Shown here: positions 25,643 through 34,522 of the stretch, piece by piece
Position numbering within the stretch: position 1 is the first letter of the stretch
Layout of the letters: each line of letters starts with the position of its first letter
NCBI RefSeq assembly: GCF_000760595.1
Contig: NZ_BBNM01000011.1
Location: forward strand, 1 to 64,000
DNA: 64,000 bases
Origin: Acinetobacter soli
Lineage (GTDB): Bacteria; Pseudomonadota; Gammaproteobacteria; Pseudomonadales; Moraxellaceae
Direction of reading: 5' to 3'
The notes under the pieces: generated by a model
The model's input: the letters and a program-made list of their open reading frames with translations, nothing else
Told to the model about the DNA's origin: nothing
Database searches by the model: none
Position numbers and translations under genes: made by a program

Positions 25643-26791
25643 TTGAAAAATAATCCTTATGCTGCTGCTGCATCAAGTATTGGTTACGATTACCAAATAA
25701 GATTAGCTCTTCTCAAGTCATTTAAAATCAATGAGGAGAGTGAAGTTCATATTGAAGCATTAGATGATATAGAGCTTAATACAAAGGATGGGAAACAGTT
25801 ACTATCATTAAAGCATAAACAGATTAATGATACTCTTACAGACCTTTCAGTTGATTTCTGGAAATCAGTCAATATCTGGATCGATAGAATAAAAACTATC
25901 ACTACTCCCATAAATTTCTTATTGTGTACAACAGCTGAGGTATCTGATAGTTCATTTTTAAAAATCATCACAGATGGAAGTAAGACAACCATTGAGTTAG
26001 AGGATATAACTCAAATTGAACAAATTTTAGATACTTCAACTAACAAAATTATAATTCCTATAAGAGAAAAATTTAAAGCACTAGAAGATTCTAAAAAAAT
26101 TGAATTATTCAACAGGATTACAATTATAGATAAATCAATAAGAATCAATGATATACCCAGTAACATTATGGATGATTATTTTAGAACTGTGAACCAACAA
26201 TACAGAAATAATGTATACGAAGCATTAGAAGGATGGTGGTTTTCTAAAGTAATTGAAAGAATGACAGGCAGTTTAAAAGATCCTTTAATTGTTAGAGATA
26301 TAAGTGCCAAACTTCAACAAATAAGTGAGCAATATTTTGTAGATAATCTTCCTATAACATTTGATGAATTGACACAAGATCAAGTTGATATAACGAGTTA
26401 TTTGGACAATGATTTTCTTTTTGTACAAAAAATGAAACATATACGCATAAGAGATACCCAACTTCAACGCTCTATTTTCGACTTCTTCCGCGCGTATAAT
26501 CAAAGAGTTGAATGGCTAAAATCCAATTTAGTAACATCTGAAGAAATATCAAAATTTGAAAAAAAACTAATAGATGAATGGGAACGCTTTAAAGATGATC
26601 AATATTTTGATGATCAAGAAATTACACAACCTGAGTTGTTAAAAATTGGACGTGCAATATTTAGTTGGGCTCAGAACACAAATATATTTATCAGACCCAA
26701 AGTTACAGAACAATATGTAACCAGAGGAAGTTTTCATATCTTAGCTGACAAAGAAGACGACTTAATCTATTGGCTACCAAAACTTCCTTGA
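25643..26791 (+). CDS. ABC-three component system effector: nuclease-like N-terminus plus ABC-3C C-terminal domain
   Basis: A 382-residue protein with a TTG start behind a strong GAGGGG site. The N-terminus YDYQIRLALL, then IEALDDIELNTKDGKQLLSL and KHK, has the E...D...(Q/S)xK layout of Cap4/DUF4297-like dsDNA nucleases, with LKHK in place of the usual QxK. The end (IGRAIFSWAQ, IRPKVTEQYVTRGSFHILAD, WLP) is the ABC-3C C-terminal domain. By published comparative analyses such proteins are effectors coupled to an ABC ATPase. It lies 49 nt after cI. Confidence 0.8.
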   Translation: MKNNPYAAAASSIGYDYQIRLALLKSFKINEESEVHIEALDDIELNTKDGKQLLSLKHKQINDTLTDLSVDFWKSVNIWIDRIKTITTPINFLLCTTAEVSDSSFLKIITDGSKTTIELEDITQIEQILDTSTNKIIIPIREKFKALEDSKKIELFNRITIIDKSIRINDIPSNIMDDYFRTVNQQYRNNVYEALEGWWFSKVIERMTGSLKDPLIVRDISAKLQQISEQYFVDNLPITFDELTQDQVDITSYLDNDFLFVQKMKHIRIRDTQLQRSIFDFFRAYNQRVEWLKSNLVTSEEISKFEKKLIDEWERFKDDQYFDDQEITQPELLKIGRAIFSWAQNTNIFIRPKVTEQYVTRGSFHILADKEDDLIYWLPKLP

Positions 26792-26801
26792 TAGGTATAA
26801 A

Positions 26802-27284
26802 ATGACCGATTTTAAGAAACAACCAAGTGAATCAAGAGCTTTATTTTCGCCATCTTATTGTGCGCTGATTATTGCAAATTTCATTGATCATTATCAAAAA
26901 AAATCTGGTAAATCTATCCCACCAGCATTGATACATATAATTCTCCCATTAATACTTAATGAAGACTATGCATCATGTTTTCTAAATAATAGTAGAAAAA
27001 ATTTTTTCCATATAGTTGAATCTAATAGAAATATTTACTCATCATTCCCATTAAACTACTTTAACTCAATTGAGATCACTAACAATGCCTTACTTTTCCT
27101 TGCCGAAGCTAAAATTTTGTCGGTACAAAACGGCACAATTGAATTGAATGATAAATTTCTAAATAAAAGTTACTTTAAAACCAATCTCAAATATGAATTC
27201 CAAACTTCTAATACTATTTCTAACTCTATTTCAAAAATAGATGATGTAACTGGTATATTTATTACGCTAGGTATTAATCCATGA
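26802..27284 (+). CDS. ABC-three component system middle component
   Basis: A 160-residue protein. LFSPSYCALIIANFI, then KSIPPALIHIILPLIL, and later NALLFLAEAKIL give the winged-helix-like pattern of ABC-3C middle components ('FNPAFCALLL... LP.LLFLVLPL'). It lies between effector and ATPase, 10 nt after the first and overlapping the second by 4 nt. The role of the middle component is thought to be linking ATPase and effector. Confidence 0.82.
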   Translation: MTDFKKQPSESRALFSPSYCALIIANFIDHYQKKSGKSIPPALIHIILPLILNEDYASCFLNNSRKNFFHIVESNRNIYSSFPLNYFNSIEITNNALLFLAEAKILSVQNGTIELNDKFLNKSYFKTNLKYEFQTSNTISNSISKIDDVTGIFITLGINP

Positions 27285-29191
27285 AAATTAAATCCATACA
27301 TATATATAGTCACAATGGTGAGGTTAGAAGTATTAACTTCAAAATTAATGGACTAAATATTATTACAGGATTAAGCTCTACTGGAAAATCTTCAATTATC
27401 AATATTGTTGAATATTGCTTAGGAAAATCAGATTGTTTAATTGCAGAAGGGGTTATCACGTCTAAGGTCTCATGGGTTAGTGTAATCTATGCTTTAGGCG
27501 AGCAAGATATATTGATTGCAAAGAAACTACCAGAAAATGGAAAAGCTAGCTGTAGCCAGTTAATGTTAAAAAGAGGTGTAGATCTCACTGCTTGTGATTT
27601 CAAAGAGTTAGAAAATAACTCTAATGATGATACTTTAACCTTGTTATTTAATAATTTACTAAATATTCCAAATGAATTCACGAATGTTGATTCTAATCAA
27701 ACACGTACTTCATTTAATATAAACTTATCTCATACTAAATTTTATTTATTTCAGCCTCAATCTTTAATAGCAAATAAAGATAGTTTGTTCTACAGACAAT
27801 CAGAAAGTTTTATACCTCAAGCCATTAAAGATACTTTCCCAATTATCGTTAAAGCGGAATCTTTAGAATATAGAATAATCTTTGAAAAAATCAAACAGTT
27901 ATCAAAAGATATAAATTTGATTCAAAAAAGAATTGAAAATGAACAAAATGATGGCAGCTATTTGATATTTGATCATCTAAAAAATGAAGCATCAAATTTA
28001 AAAATAGACATTTCAAATGTATTATCACCGGAAAAACTCTTAAGTTTAGTAAAACTAAAAACTAATGAAGCTAATCTTCAAGAAGATTATTCTGAAGCAA
28101 TCGTTAGTATCCAAAGAAAAATACTTGAGCTCCGAAAGGAAAAAAGTAAATTAATTACTGAACAATCTCTTCTAGAAAAATTTTTCTCAGAGAAAGACAC
28201 CTATTTTACAAATCAAAAACTATTAGAATCTAGACTATCTACAATAAATGCTTTCAAAAATATAGAATTATCAGATAGTCAAAGTTTCAATGAAATTATT
28301 AAGTTAGTTAAATCAGACTTGGTAAGTATTAGTAAAAAACTAAAAACTTACAATAAGATTTCCGATGATCATAATAAAGTTAAAGCTTTTGATGAGTTAT
28401 CAAAGAGAGTAAATGATATAGATAAAAATATCATCAACCTAAATCATCAACTTGCAGATCTCAATGAAGCCAACAATACATATTTAAATGATTCATTCGA
28501 TCTTGCAAACTATTATATTTTAATTGGAAAAATTAAAAGTTTCATCGAAAATATAAATATTAAATCTTCTGAAACCCTTCAAGAAGAATTGATTCAAAAA
28601 CAGCTCAAACTTTCATATCTAAAAACAGCCCTTGAAGAATATGATAGTATTTCTGAGAAATTAGATTCAATTATTTTTCAGATTTCTTTAAAAATTACCG
28701 AGTATTTGAAACTATTAAATTATGAACATGGTACTTCTACAACCAGATTCGATTTAAAAAATTTAACTTTAATTACCACCAGATCTTCTGGAAAATCTAT
28801 ACCTATGAATAAAATAGGTAGTGGTGCTAATCATCTGGCTTTACACATTTCTGCTCTTTTAGCATTTCATTATTATTTTCAAAATTATAGTTGCCCAGTT
28901 CCATCTTTCATAATTTTCGATCAACCAAGTCAAGTATATTTTCCTCAATTAGGATTAGAAGCCAAAACTGATTTACAAATTAATAAACACTATAATAGAG
29001 ATGATATACAGGCTGTTAAAAACCTGTTCAAGTTCCTAATTAATTTTATAAATGAGGAAGTACCTAATTTTCAAATTATTGTTACAGAGCATGCACTGTT
29101 CAATGAACAATGGTTTACAGATTGTATGATTGAACCATTTTGGGCACCTCCACACGCACTTGTACCTGAAAATTGGCCCGTCAAAAAGTAA
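27281..29191 (+). CDS. ABC-three component system ATPase (DUF3732, SMC/RecN-like)
   Basis: A 636-residue protein. The Walker A loop GLSSTGKS is at 30-37. Two long coiled-coil blocks (about 190-300 and 350-470) are separated by a hinge-like part. The ABC signature region MNKIGSGANHLALHISALLA, Walker B SFIIFDQPSQ and the H-loop IVTEHA are at the C-terminus. This is the layout of DUF3732 ATPases of ABC-3C conflict systems, which would sense foreign or altered DNA and license the effector. Confidence 0.88.
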   Translation: MKIKSIHIYSHNGEVRSINFKINGLNIITGLSSTGKSSIINIVEYCLGKSDCLIAEGVITSKVSWVSVIYALGEQDILIAKKLPENGKASCSQLMLKRGVDLTACDFKELENNSNDDTLTLLFNNLLNIPNEFTNVDSNQTRTSFNINLSHTKFYLFQPQSLIANKDSLFYRQSESFIPQAIKDTFPIIVKAESLEYRIIFEKIKQLSKDINLIQKRIENEQNDGSYLIFDHLKNEASNLKIDISNVLSPEKLLSLVKLKTNEANLQEDYSEAIVSIQRKILELRKEKSKLITEQSLLEKFFSEKDTYFTNQKLLESRLSTINAFKNIELSDSQSFNEIIKLVKSDLVSISKKLKTYNKISDDHNKVKAFDELSKRVNDIDKNIINLNHQLADLNEANNTYLNDSFDLANYYILIGKIKSFIENINIKSSETLQEELIQKQLKLSYLKTALEEYDSISEKLDSIIFQISLKITEYLKLLNYEHGTSTTRFDLKNLTLITTRSSGKSIPMNKIGSGANHLALHISALLAFHYYFQNYSCPVPSFIIFDQPSQVYFPQLGLEAKTDLQINKHYNRDDIQAVKNLFKFLINFINEEVPNFQIIVTEHALFNEQWFTDCMIEPFWAPPHALVPENWPVKK

Positions 29192-29230
29192 GTTAAATTA
29201 CTATTTGACATTACAAGTAAGTTAACTTAC
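29188..29230 (+). promoter_or_regulatory. Second CI-type operator pair around a promoter for the ERF operon
   Basis: GTAAGTTAAATTAC (29188-29201) and the perfect palindrome GTAAGTTAACTTAC (29217-29230) match the cI/cro sites in half-sites and spacing. A TTGACA (29205-29210) between them makes a -35 box, and the second palindrome covers the -10 region. CI binding would shut off the downstream operon in the lysogen. Confidence 0.65.
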
Positions 29231-29303
29231 CTTTATCTCGTACACAATAAAAAGCACCCTTGCCTTCGAACTCATGGGTGCTTTGCAATTAAGCGAGATA
29301 AGT

Positions 29304-29489
29304 ATGAAGCAAAAACCTATACAGAGTCAAACCACCTCTATCCTATACCAGCAGCCCACTGCCAGTGAGCAACGCCCATCACGCTGGAAATCTATCTACA
29401 CCACTGCCAAAGAGTTCTGCCTCTTTGCCCTGCTCTCATTTGTACTTTGGGCCATTATCCATCTTTGCTACATCGCTGTTGCGGGGTGA
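29304..29489 (+). CDS. Small single-pass membrane protein, unknown
   Basis: A 61-residue protein from MKQKPIQSQ (GAGAT just upstream; an upstream ATG at 29274 would overlap the control region). The C-terminal 25 residues (FALLSFVLWAIIHLCYIAVAG) form one membrane helix. First gene of the putative CI-controlled operon. Confidence 0.6.
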   Translation: MKQKPIQSQTTSILYQQPTASEQRPSRWKSIYTTAKEFCLFALLSFVLWAIIHLCYIAVAG

Positions 29490-29495
29490 ATTATC

Positions 29496-30089
29496 ATGAC
29501 CTATAAAGCATTTTTAAACACTCAGAAACGTACATTTCCTGTTCAACCACAGCGCAAAATATACCCGACAAGTTATGGCGCACACACACCTGAAAGCCCT
29601 GTAAATACTGGTGTTTCGGCACCATCTATACAGGGTGGTAGCCATAAGTGTGTAGATCATTTTGCAAGCGCTTCCACATCCGTCGAAACAACCCCGTTTG
29701 TGGAGCATGTGATGAACAAGAAACGTTTTACCACCCCGTTTCAGCAGTATTTATATCAGGACACCAACGGCTACTTTAACGTCCGTTTGGGCCCAAAAAT
29801 CTATCTGGTCAAAGTTTCTTTAGATTACACCCCAAACTTTGACAACGAATTTTTAGGTGGCAAAGAGGCACCAGCGTTTAACTGGAACAGCATACTAGTC
29901 AAAGACACACCGGAGAGCCAGCCGCGCCCCATTACCCAAGATGAACTCACACTGTACTGGTTTAAGCCAAACATTAAAAAGGTTGTGAATTATCAGCGTG
30001 CCATCAAGCGGCGCGCCAGATCGCAGTCACCGCGCTACAGCAAAGAGCAGCGCATCGCCTACCGCAATAACCAGTACAACAACGCCTGA
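29496..30089 (+). CDS. Phage early protein, unknown
   Basis: A 197-residue protein. The first 75 residues are low-complexity and P/T/S-rich. The middle (FQQYLYQDTNGYFNVRLGPK) could be a small folded unit, and the end is strongly basic (AIKRRARSQSPRYSKEQR), suggesting nucleic-acid contact. It is 6 nt after the membrane protein gene and 8 nt before the ERF gene, so it is part of the same transcript. Confidence 0.6.
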   Translation: MTYKAFLNTQKRTFPVQPQRKIYPTSYGAHTPESPVNTGVSAPSIQGGSHKCVDHFASASTSVETTPFVEHVMNKKRFTTPFQQYLYQDTNGYFNVRLGPKIYLVKVSLDYTPNFDNEFLGGKEAPAFNWNSILVKDTPESQPRPITQDELTLYWFKPNIKKVVNYQRAIKRRARSQSPRYSKEQRIAYRNNQYNNA

Positions 30090-30097
30090 GGAATAAC

Positions 30098-30817
30098 ATG
30101 ATGAACGTCGCAGTAAATACACAAGCCATGGCCGCTATAAATGCCTCAAGTACCTTGCAACTGATTCAGCTTGAGCTTAAAGCGCCAAAAAGCAAATTCA
30201 ACAAATTTGGTAATTTCCATTACCGTAGCTGTGAAGATATTTTAGAAGCCGTTAAGCCGCTACTGCACAAGTACGGCGCTACCCTTGTGGTGAGCGATGA
30301 AGTGCAGCAGGTTGGCCCACTGGTCGTGATCACGGCCAAGGCTATCTTTACCGAAGCAGATGGCAAACAGACCGTGATTACTGCCCATGCAGGAGTCGAT
30401 ATCGACAAAAAAGGCATGGACGTTGCGCAGACCTTCGGGGCTTCAAGCTCTTATGCGCGCAAATATGCCCTAAATGGTTTGTTCCTGATCGATGATACCC
30501 AAGATCCAGATACCGATGCATTTCAAGAGCAGCAAAAAGCACCGGCTCAAAACCAGTCACGCCAGCAAAATCAGCCGCGCCAGCAAAACAAGCCGGCTCA
30601 GCAGCAGGCAAATGCACAGCAGCAGAACCCTGCATTACAGCAAAATCCACAGTCACAATTGACACGGGATTTTCAGGCGGCCCTAAAAGACATTCAGTTT
30701 GCCAAAGAAGAAACCGCGTTGAAGCCAATTTACCAGTACTTCAAGGGCACGCACTTTGAGCAGCAGATTGTAAAGGCCTGCAAGGCAAAAAAGGATCTGG
30801 AGGGCTGGAGTGCGTAA
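30098..30817 (+). CDS. ERF-family single-strand annealing protein
   Basis: A 239-residue protein. Residues 15-140 are the ERF core: LKAPKSKFNKFGNFHYRSCE, DILEAVKPLL, ...TFGASSSYARKYALNGLFLI, DDTQDPD. A Q/N/P-rich linker (about 148-190) and a C-terminal helical tail follow. ERF proteins anneal complementary single strands for phage recombination or circularisation. No partner exonuclease is next to it, though the prophage encodes ExoVII at 19837. Confidence 0.88.
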   Translation: MMNVAVNTQAMAAINASSTLQLIQLELKAPKSKFNKFGNFHYRSCEDILEAVKPLLHKYGATLVVSDEVQQVGPLVVITAKAIFTEADGKQTVITAHAGVDIDKKGMDVAQTFGASSSYARKYALNGLFLIDDTQDPDTDAFQEQQKAPAQNQSRQQNQPRQQNKPAQQQANAQQQNPALQQNPQSQLTRDFQAALKDIQFAKEETALKPIYQYFKGTHFEQQIVKACKAKKDLEGWSA

Positions 30818-31017
30818 AGACCTACATCTTCAGGTATGTGGCCAAGCTTCATGGCAAAGGCAACTTACGTGGACGTGTAGAGGCACCTACAGCTCTCCAG
30901 GCAAAACAGCAGATCTTGCGGGGAAATGAACTCATTAAAGAAGTATCAGTTTCCCTATTAACCAACCAGAAGGCTGCCAGCCAGCAGTCTTATGAAAAGT
31001 TTAAGGGCCATATATGA
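30814..31017 (+). CDS. Small phage protein, start uncertain
   Basis: A frame of up to 67 residues: KTYIFRYVAKLHGKGNLRGR, VEAPTALQAKQQILRGNELI, ending YEKFKGHI. Strong GGAGGG at 30799-30804 fits a start near 30814, but the codon there is GTA. The next in-frame start is GTG at 30838, giving 59 residues. It overlaps the ERF stop and, by 4 nt, the next gene. The strand-helix content and coupling support a real gene. Confidence 0.55.
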   Translation, partial: VKTYIFRYVAKLHGKGNLRGRVEAPTALQAKQQILRGNELIKEVSVSLLTNQKAASQQSYEKFKGHI

Positions 31018-31157
31018 GTTTTCGTTATTCATCACGCTACCGCACCCTTGTGGTGATCGGTAGCAAAATGAACCACTATTTTGACAATGTAAATGCATCG
31101 GAAATATACCAGCTCATCGAAGACGCAAAATTTAAAGAAGCGTGCTGGAGAAAATAA
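31014..31157 (+). CDS. Small phage protein (47 residues)
   Basis: Begins at the ATG in the ATGA overlap with the preceding gene and reads MSFRYSSRYRTLVVIGSKMN, then YFDNVNASEIYQLIEDAKF, ending WRK. Translational coupling and a plausible beta-strand/helix pattern support it. Function unknown. Confidence 0.55.
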   Translation: MSFRYSSRYRTLVVIGSKMNHYFDNVNASEIYQLIEDAKFKEACWRK

Positions 31158-31170
31158 AACCGTCTTGAGC

Positions 31171-31233
31171 TGCGATGTTCTGCATGAGTGACCATATTGC
31201 TGACCCTCTGTGGTCACTCTTGAGAACATTGCA
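31171..31233. promoter_or_regulatory. Nested inverted repeats upstream of the HTH gene
   Basis: Inner arms GAGTGACCA (31186-31194) and TGGTCACTC (31211-31219) are perfect. Outer arms TGCGATGTTCT (31171-31181) and AGAACATTGCA (31223-31233) match at 10 of 11. Read as RNA this is a long hairpin ahead of the gene starting at 31264; read as DNA it could be a double operator. Confidence 0.55.
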
Positions 31234-31263
31234 GTATTTGGGGAAATTTTGAAGGGTAAGGTT

Positions 31264-31560
31264 ATGGAAAAATATATATTTGTCATTGAAGCAGACAAAC
31301 CGCCTCAGGTATTTATCAATGAGGTGATTCCCAATATTGGCAAAGTCATTGAAATGAAAGCCGAGGCACTACCTAACCGCGTGCCAGTTGCTTGGGTTTT
31401 AGAGCGTTACCCTTTTTCCAGAAAAACCATAGTTGATAGTTTAAGAGCGTTCAACAAAGGCCGCGATGGTAAACATCTTTACGATCCTAAAGACGTCGTT
31501 CCTATACTAGAAAATATGACGGCAGAAAAAACTGCAAGACAATCGAGACGTAAGAGTTAA
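31264..31560 (+). CDS. Small HTH protein, possibly excisionase-like
   Basis: A 98-residue protein; this ATG is preceded by GAAGGGTAAGG. Residues 47-85 (VAWVLERYPFSRKTIVDSLR, then LYDPKDVVPIL) look like a MerR/excisionase-type winged helix, with a basic end (ARQSRRKS). It is the last gene of the ERF operon and close to attR, where an excisionase would fit. That identity is an inference. Confidence 0.6.
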   Translation: MEKYIFVIEADKPPQVFINEVIPNIGKVIEMKAEALPNRVPVAWVLERYPFSRKTIVDSLRAFNKGRDGKHLYDPKDVVPILENMTAEKTARQSRRKS

Positions 31561-31561
31561 C

Positions 31562-31581
31562 AAGGCGCTTTAAGCGCCTTT
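31562..31581 (+). terminator. Terminator of the ERF operon
   Basis: Stem AAGGCGC/GCGCCTT directly after the HTH gene's stop, followed by a short T-rich stretch. It separates the operon from the helicase cassette. Confidence 0.6.
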
Positions 31582-31730
31582 GCTCATTAGTAGAAATGAT
31601 GTTTACAATTACTCAATCATAAGATATATATTTTACTTAACTCATCATATTTTCTTATTTAATACGAAAAAGATCGAATATAAATTCATTTATTTTTGGC
31701 TAATTAGACGTAAATATCACGGGGGTGACA

Positions 31731-33593
31731 ATGTCTTATTTTAAAGATACTACAGCCAATATTGTAGGTAACAATAGACTCAGATCACCTCAAATAGAAG
31801 CCTATCTAAAAATCCAAGATTATTTTGAAGAAAATCCTAAAGGTGAAGCATTAGTAGTATTGCCAACTGGTACAGGCAAATCTGGTCTTATATCTATAGC
31901 ACCATTTGGAGTTTGTAATGGACGTGTATTAATTATTACTCCTGGTTTGGTTACAAAAGATAGTATTAGCAAAACTCAGGAATCATTAAGAGATAACTTT
32001 TGGATTAACTTCGATATCATTTTTGGAGTAAATAATTTACCCATAGTCAGTGAGTTTACTTCTGATATCTCTGATGAGCATCTCCATGGCAGTAATATAA
32101 TTTACGCTAATATTCAAAAAGTTATCAGCCAATCAGAAAATTGCTTAAAAAATAGAGTTCCACCTGACTTTTTTGATATGGTTATCATTGATGAATCTCA
32201 TCACTCTGCTGCGCATAGTTGGGAGGAAATACTTACCTATTTCAGTTCTGCAAAAAAACTCCATGTTACAGGAACTCCTTTTAGAGGAGATGGTCAAGCC
32301 ATTCCAGGTGAAAGAATTCACGAGACCCCTCTATCAGAAGTTATGCGTGATCGATACGTTAAATATTTAAAAAAAGAAACGGTAAATGCTCATCATTTAT
32401 ATTTTAGTACTCCAGAATTTCCTGATGAAAAGCTCACCGTTGAACAGGTGTTACGTTTTAAAGATTCTGAATGGATACAAAAATGTGTGGCTTTATCTAA
32501 AGATTGCTCAATGGATGTTATAAATCAGAGTATTGTAAAGCTGAAAGAATTAAGGGAATTATCACCAGAAGTTCCACATAAAATACTTGCTGTTGGCTGC
32601 AGTATTGAACATGCCATAGACTTAGAAAAATGGTATAAAGAATTAGGCTTCAGAACTGTACTAATTCATAGCAATATGGACAAAGCCTCACAAAAAACAA
32701 AATTTACATCTATAGAAAACAACGAATGTGATGTAGTGGTTTCTGTAAATATGCTTATGGAAGGTTATGATCACAAGTACTTGACAATATTGTCGATTTT
32801 TAGACCTTATAAAAGTTTAAATGCATTTGCACAAGTTATTGGGCGTGTTTTACGAGCAATACCAGAAGAAGAAATTAGTGCTTTTGAGATAGATAATAAT
32901 GCTACCGTTATCTATCATGAAGAAACTGGACTAAATGATTTGTGGCAAGATTTTCAAAAAGAAGTGGAACGAGCAAAGAATGATCGGATTAAAGATTACT
33001 CCCTTAAGGAATTGACCAAAGATTATCAGCGTAAAGCTCAATCATTAGGTGAGGTAGGCTCTGAGGCTGCATTTATTAGTGATCAAGATTCATTTTTACC
33101 TGACATAGACTTCAATGAATTATTTGAAAATAAAAGAAAAGAAGTAAATAATAAAGTTCAAGAAACGCTAAGAAAGCTTTCAGCTATTGAAGGTCTAGAT
33201 GAAGATATTCTAAAAAGTCTAGAACAAAAACTTATAGATAAAGAAAGCAAAACTATATCTGATGACTACATTGATCCTGAGCTACTACAAAAAAGACCTA
33301 CTGCTGCTCGAGAACAATTAAGAAAGCTAATTAAGAAAAAAGCTGAGGATGAGGTTACTAACCTATTGGTAGACAAAGGTTATGATCCCAAAGGGACTGA
33401 ATTAGCAAGCTCATTTTCTAAACACGCGCCAACCATCAAGGCAGGCATTGCAAATGATGCGGCTTTGGTGATGTATATTAATTTCAAACTTTATGATAAA
33501 TTTCGCTCTATTGCAGAAAGGGATAACCAAACCCTGATTAAATCATTGAAGGTAATTCCTTCCATCATTGATGAAGTAAGGAAAATGATATGA
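31731..33593 (+). CDS. Superfamily 2 DNA/RNA helicase, accessory cassette next to attR
   Basis: A 620-residue protein from MSYFKDTTAN (GGGGG 5 nt upstream). Motif I LPTGTGKS is at 44-51, motif II DESHH at 154-158, motif III VTGTPFRGDG, and the motif VI region AQVIGRVLRA near 385. Residues after about 420 are helical and charged, without a recognised domain. By family it is a DEAD/DEAH-like translocase of the type III restriction/UvrB-like group. It has its own upstream region and a coupled partner gene; a defence role is inferred from location at the prophage edge. Confidence 0.85.
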   Translation: MSYFKDTTANIVGNNRLRSPQIEAYLKIQDYFEENPKGEALVVLPTGTGKSGLISIAPFGVCNGRVLIITPGLVTKDSISKTQESLRDNFWINFDIIFGVNNLPIVSEFTSDISDEHLHGSNIIYANIQKVISQSENCLKNRVPPDFFDMVIIDESHHSAAHSWEEILTYFSSAKKLHVTGTPFRGDGQAIPGERIHETPLSEVMRDRYVKYLKKETVNAHHLYFSTPEFPDEKLTVEQVLRFKDSEWIQKCVALSKDCSMDVINQSIVKLKELRELSPEVPHKILAVGCSIEHAIDLEKWYKELGFRTVLIHSNMDKASQKTKFTSIENNECDVVVSVNMLMEGYDHKYLTILSIFRPYKSLNAFAQVIGRVLRAIPEEEISAFEIDNNATVIYHEETGLNDLWQDFQKEVERAKNDRIKDYSLKELTKDYQRKAQSLGEVGSEAAFISDQDSFLPDIDFNELFENKRKEVNNKVQETLRKLSAIEGLDEDILKSLEQKLIDKESKTISDDYIDPELLQKRPTAAREQLRKLIKKKAEDEVTNLLVDKGYDPKGTELASSFSKHAPTIKAGIANDAALVMYINFKLYDKFRSIAERDNQTLIKSLKVIPSIIDEVRKMI

Positions 33594-34024
33594 ACCAAGT
33601 TATTAAAGATATTACAGAATCTCTAATCAACCTCCATATGTTCAAAGGAATTCAGCCATCTGAATTAGCAGATTCTATTTTTGAAGATTGCTACCTGGGC
33701 ATGTCCACTAAGAAAAATGCTGACATTATTGAAGTAGTTATTTCATTTACTGAAATGTGTGAAATGACTGGTAAAATTTTTACTCACCATATGAAGTATA
33801 TCTACAATCGAGAGAGTTTTCTTTTAAAGATTGAAGAAGCTGTTAACTCTAAAAGCTATAAGCTTGTATGGGACAGAAACTTCTTAGTTAAGCGTAAAAT
33901 TGAAGCTTTGAGCGTGAAACTAAAGGAGTTAGCCTATAGAGAAGCTCAAATTAAAGAAATTTTGAACACTATCCCAAGAAGATTCAAACAAGAAATTCAA
34001 GCTGAATTAAAGTTAGTATGTTAA
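33590..34024 (+). CDS. Small partner protein of the helicase, unknown
   Basis: A 144-residue helical protein starting MNQVIKDITESLINLHMFKG, with a C-terminal coiled-coil-like region (KIEALSVKLKELAYREAQIK). The ATGA overlap with the helicase gene implies co-translation and likely a complex. No known domain is evident. It is the last gene before attR. Confidence 0.65.
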   Translation: MNQVIKDITESLINLHMFKGIQPSELADSIFEDCYLGMSTKKNADIIEVVISFTEMCEMTGKIFTHHMKYIYNRESFLLKIEEAVNSKSYKLVWDRNFLVKRKIEALSVKLKELAYREAQIKEILNTIPRRFKQEIQAELKLVC

Positions 34025-34091
34025 AAAACTTCTATCTTTGAAATGGTATTTAGCCTGATTAAAAATACAACAATTAGTGTAAAAAATTATT

Positions 34092-34113
34092 CGACACCAC
34101 TCCGACACCACAG
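34092..34113. repeat. Two 11-bp direct repeats, candidate integrase arm sites
   Basis: CGACACCACTC followed directly by CGACACCACAG, about 35 bp inside attR. Tandem short repeats beside an att core are typical arm-type sites of tyrosine integrases. The reading is inferential because no integrase is in view. Confidence 0.5.
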
Positions 34114-34146
34114 TTTTATAAATAACTGTTTTTTATTGATTATTAC

Positions 34147-34195
<49 letters not shown>

Positions 34196-34522
34196 AAATT
34201 TTTAAATTTGGATTTACAGGTCATATAACATTCAATGTTGTATGACTTTTTTTTGTCTAAGAATTTTATATACGCACTGATAATAAAATTGCTGCCAAGT
34301 TGGCTTAAAGAGTTTAATTAATTTCTATGATATAGAGTATAAACTTGACAACACTTCCCTCATAAACAGTATTTCTTAATAAACTGTCTTGTAAAATTCT
34401 AAGCAACCAAATCATCAGTGTTTCAATGAATAGCTTTGTTAATGATGAAATGATATGGATTCAGAATACACAAAGGACTGAGTTAGCATCATCTGATCGA
34501 GAAAAAGTCTAAAATTCAGCAA

